Shown: piece after piece, positions 63,601 through 64,000 of the stretch
Layout of the letters: the number at the start of each line of letters is the position of its first letter
How positions within the stretch are numbered: the first letter of the stretch is position 1
NCBI GenBank assembly: GCA_963978905.1
Contig: OZ022257.1
Coordinates: 52,780,873-52,844,872, forward strand
Direction: 5' to 3'
DNA: 64,000 nt
Source of the DNA: Trichostrongylus colubriformis
Lineage: Eukaryota > Nematoda > Chromadorea > Rhabditida > Trichostrongylidae
Made by a program: the position numbers and the translations under genes
The notes under the pieces: model-generated
Database searches by the model: none
Told to the model about the DNA's origin: nothing
What the model saw: the letters and a program-made list of their open reading frames with translations, nothing else

Positions 63601-64000
63601 GTAACTATATACAGGTAAATTCCCACAGCTATGCTCCTTGAGAATACCTGTCTAGTTAAATGTCTAGTTAATGTAATGTCTAGTTAAAACTCCCCATGCA
63701 TGTTCCACTCTCTGGAGAAAGAAAGTTGGTTTTCTCAAACTTATTACGGCAGCTACTACATATCAATCAAGAGCCCATGTTGTAGTTAGGATTTTTGTCT
63801 TCCTCTCAAGTCTGCTGAGCAAGGACCAGACTATCTGGAGCAGCAAACTTCACGGATTTTCTAGTTAAAACGACATGTAGATATGTAATTGTGAGAAAGC
63901 CTCGTTTTGTAATTATTTTGAATTTTCTTTGATTCTGAAAATTTTGAATTTGGGCTAGATTTTCCACCACTTTCACTCAATAGGAGTGAAAAATTCAAGC
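60636..64000 (-). other. 5' part of gene or intergenic, nothing firm
   Basis: The exon before 60545-60635 and the start codon should be here or further right. I could not find a minus-strand exon ending in phase 2 with good splice sites. A tRNA-like repeat may lie at about 61195-61290 on the minus strand (GGGTTCAATCTC). The plus frame 63174-63467 (97 codons) is unrecognised. Confidence 0.4.

Overview
The window reads as nuclear DNA of a nematode, most likely a strongylid (hookworm-like) species. This is inferred from TTTCAG-type splice acceptors with GTAAGA/GTGAGT donors, very small exons separated by kilobase introns, Tc1/mariner-type elements with TA target duplications, and tRNA-derived SINE-like repeats. 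Nothing bacterial or viral was recognised (no operons, rRNA, CRISPR or viral genes).

Almost the whole window is one gene on the minus strand. I rebuilt it from small exons whose intron phases agree. From 60.6 kb down to 2.0 kb the exons encode, in order: a serine-rich stretch plus a helical N-terminal region (60545-60635, 59136-59226, 56422-56559, 52448-52535); an F-BAR/coiled-coil domain (31954 down to 23702, ending in 6779-6921); a serine-rich linker (4333-4466); and a C1 zinc-finger exon (2037-2203). This order matches the F-BAR/C1/RhoGAP proteins (vertebrate ARHGAP29/ARHGAP45/GMIP, C. elegans SPV-1). The RhoGAP exons are not seen and should lie beyond the left edge. The first coding exon should lie beyond, or unrecognised in, the right 3.4 kb.

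Region by region: 1-2036 is the intron after the C1 exon. 2.2-6.8 kb holds the C1, linker and end-of-F-BAR exons. 6.9-23.7 kb is a 16.8 kb intron with a nested exon-like cluster (14.5-15.5 kb), two mariner derivatives (20.3-21.3 kb) and SINE-like and other repeats. 23.8-29.5 kb is a 5.7 kb intron with two more transposons and SINE-like copies. 29.5-32.0 kb is a compact block of seven F-BAR exons. 32-52 kb is an intron of about 20 kb carrying a palindromic mariner (33.8-34.5 kb) and a deleted mariner (34.5-35.4 kb). 52-60.6 kb holds the N-terminal exons, with a TIR element 27 nt from a splice donor and a small palindromic MITE. 60.6-64 kb shows nothing firm.

The most unusual signal is that three separate mariner-type copies in this one gene carry fold-back (inverted-duplication) structure: arms of about 127 bp, about 300 bp and 47 bp. 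Because they lie in introns, the pre-mRNA would contain long hairpins. This could matter for RNA editing or for small-RNA silencing of the transposon families.
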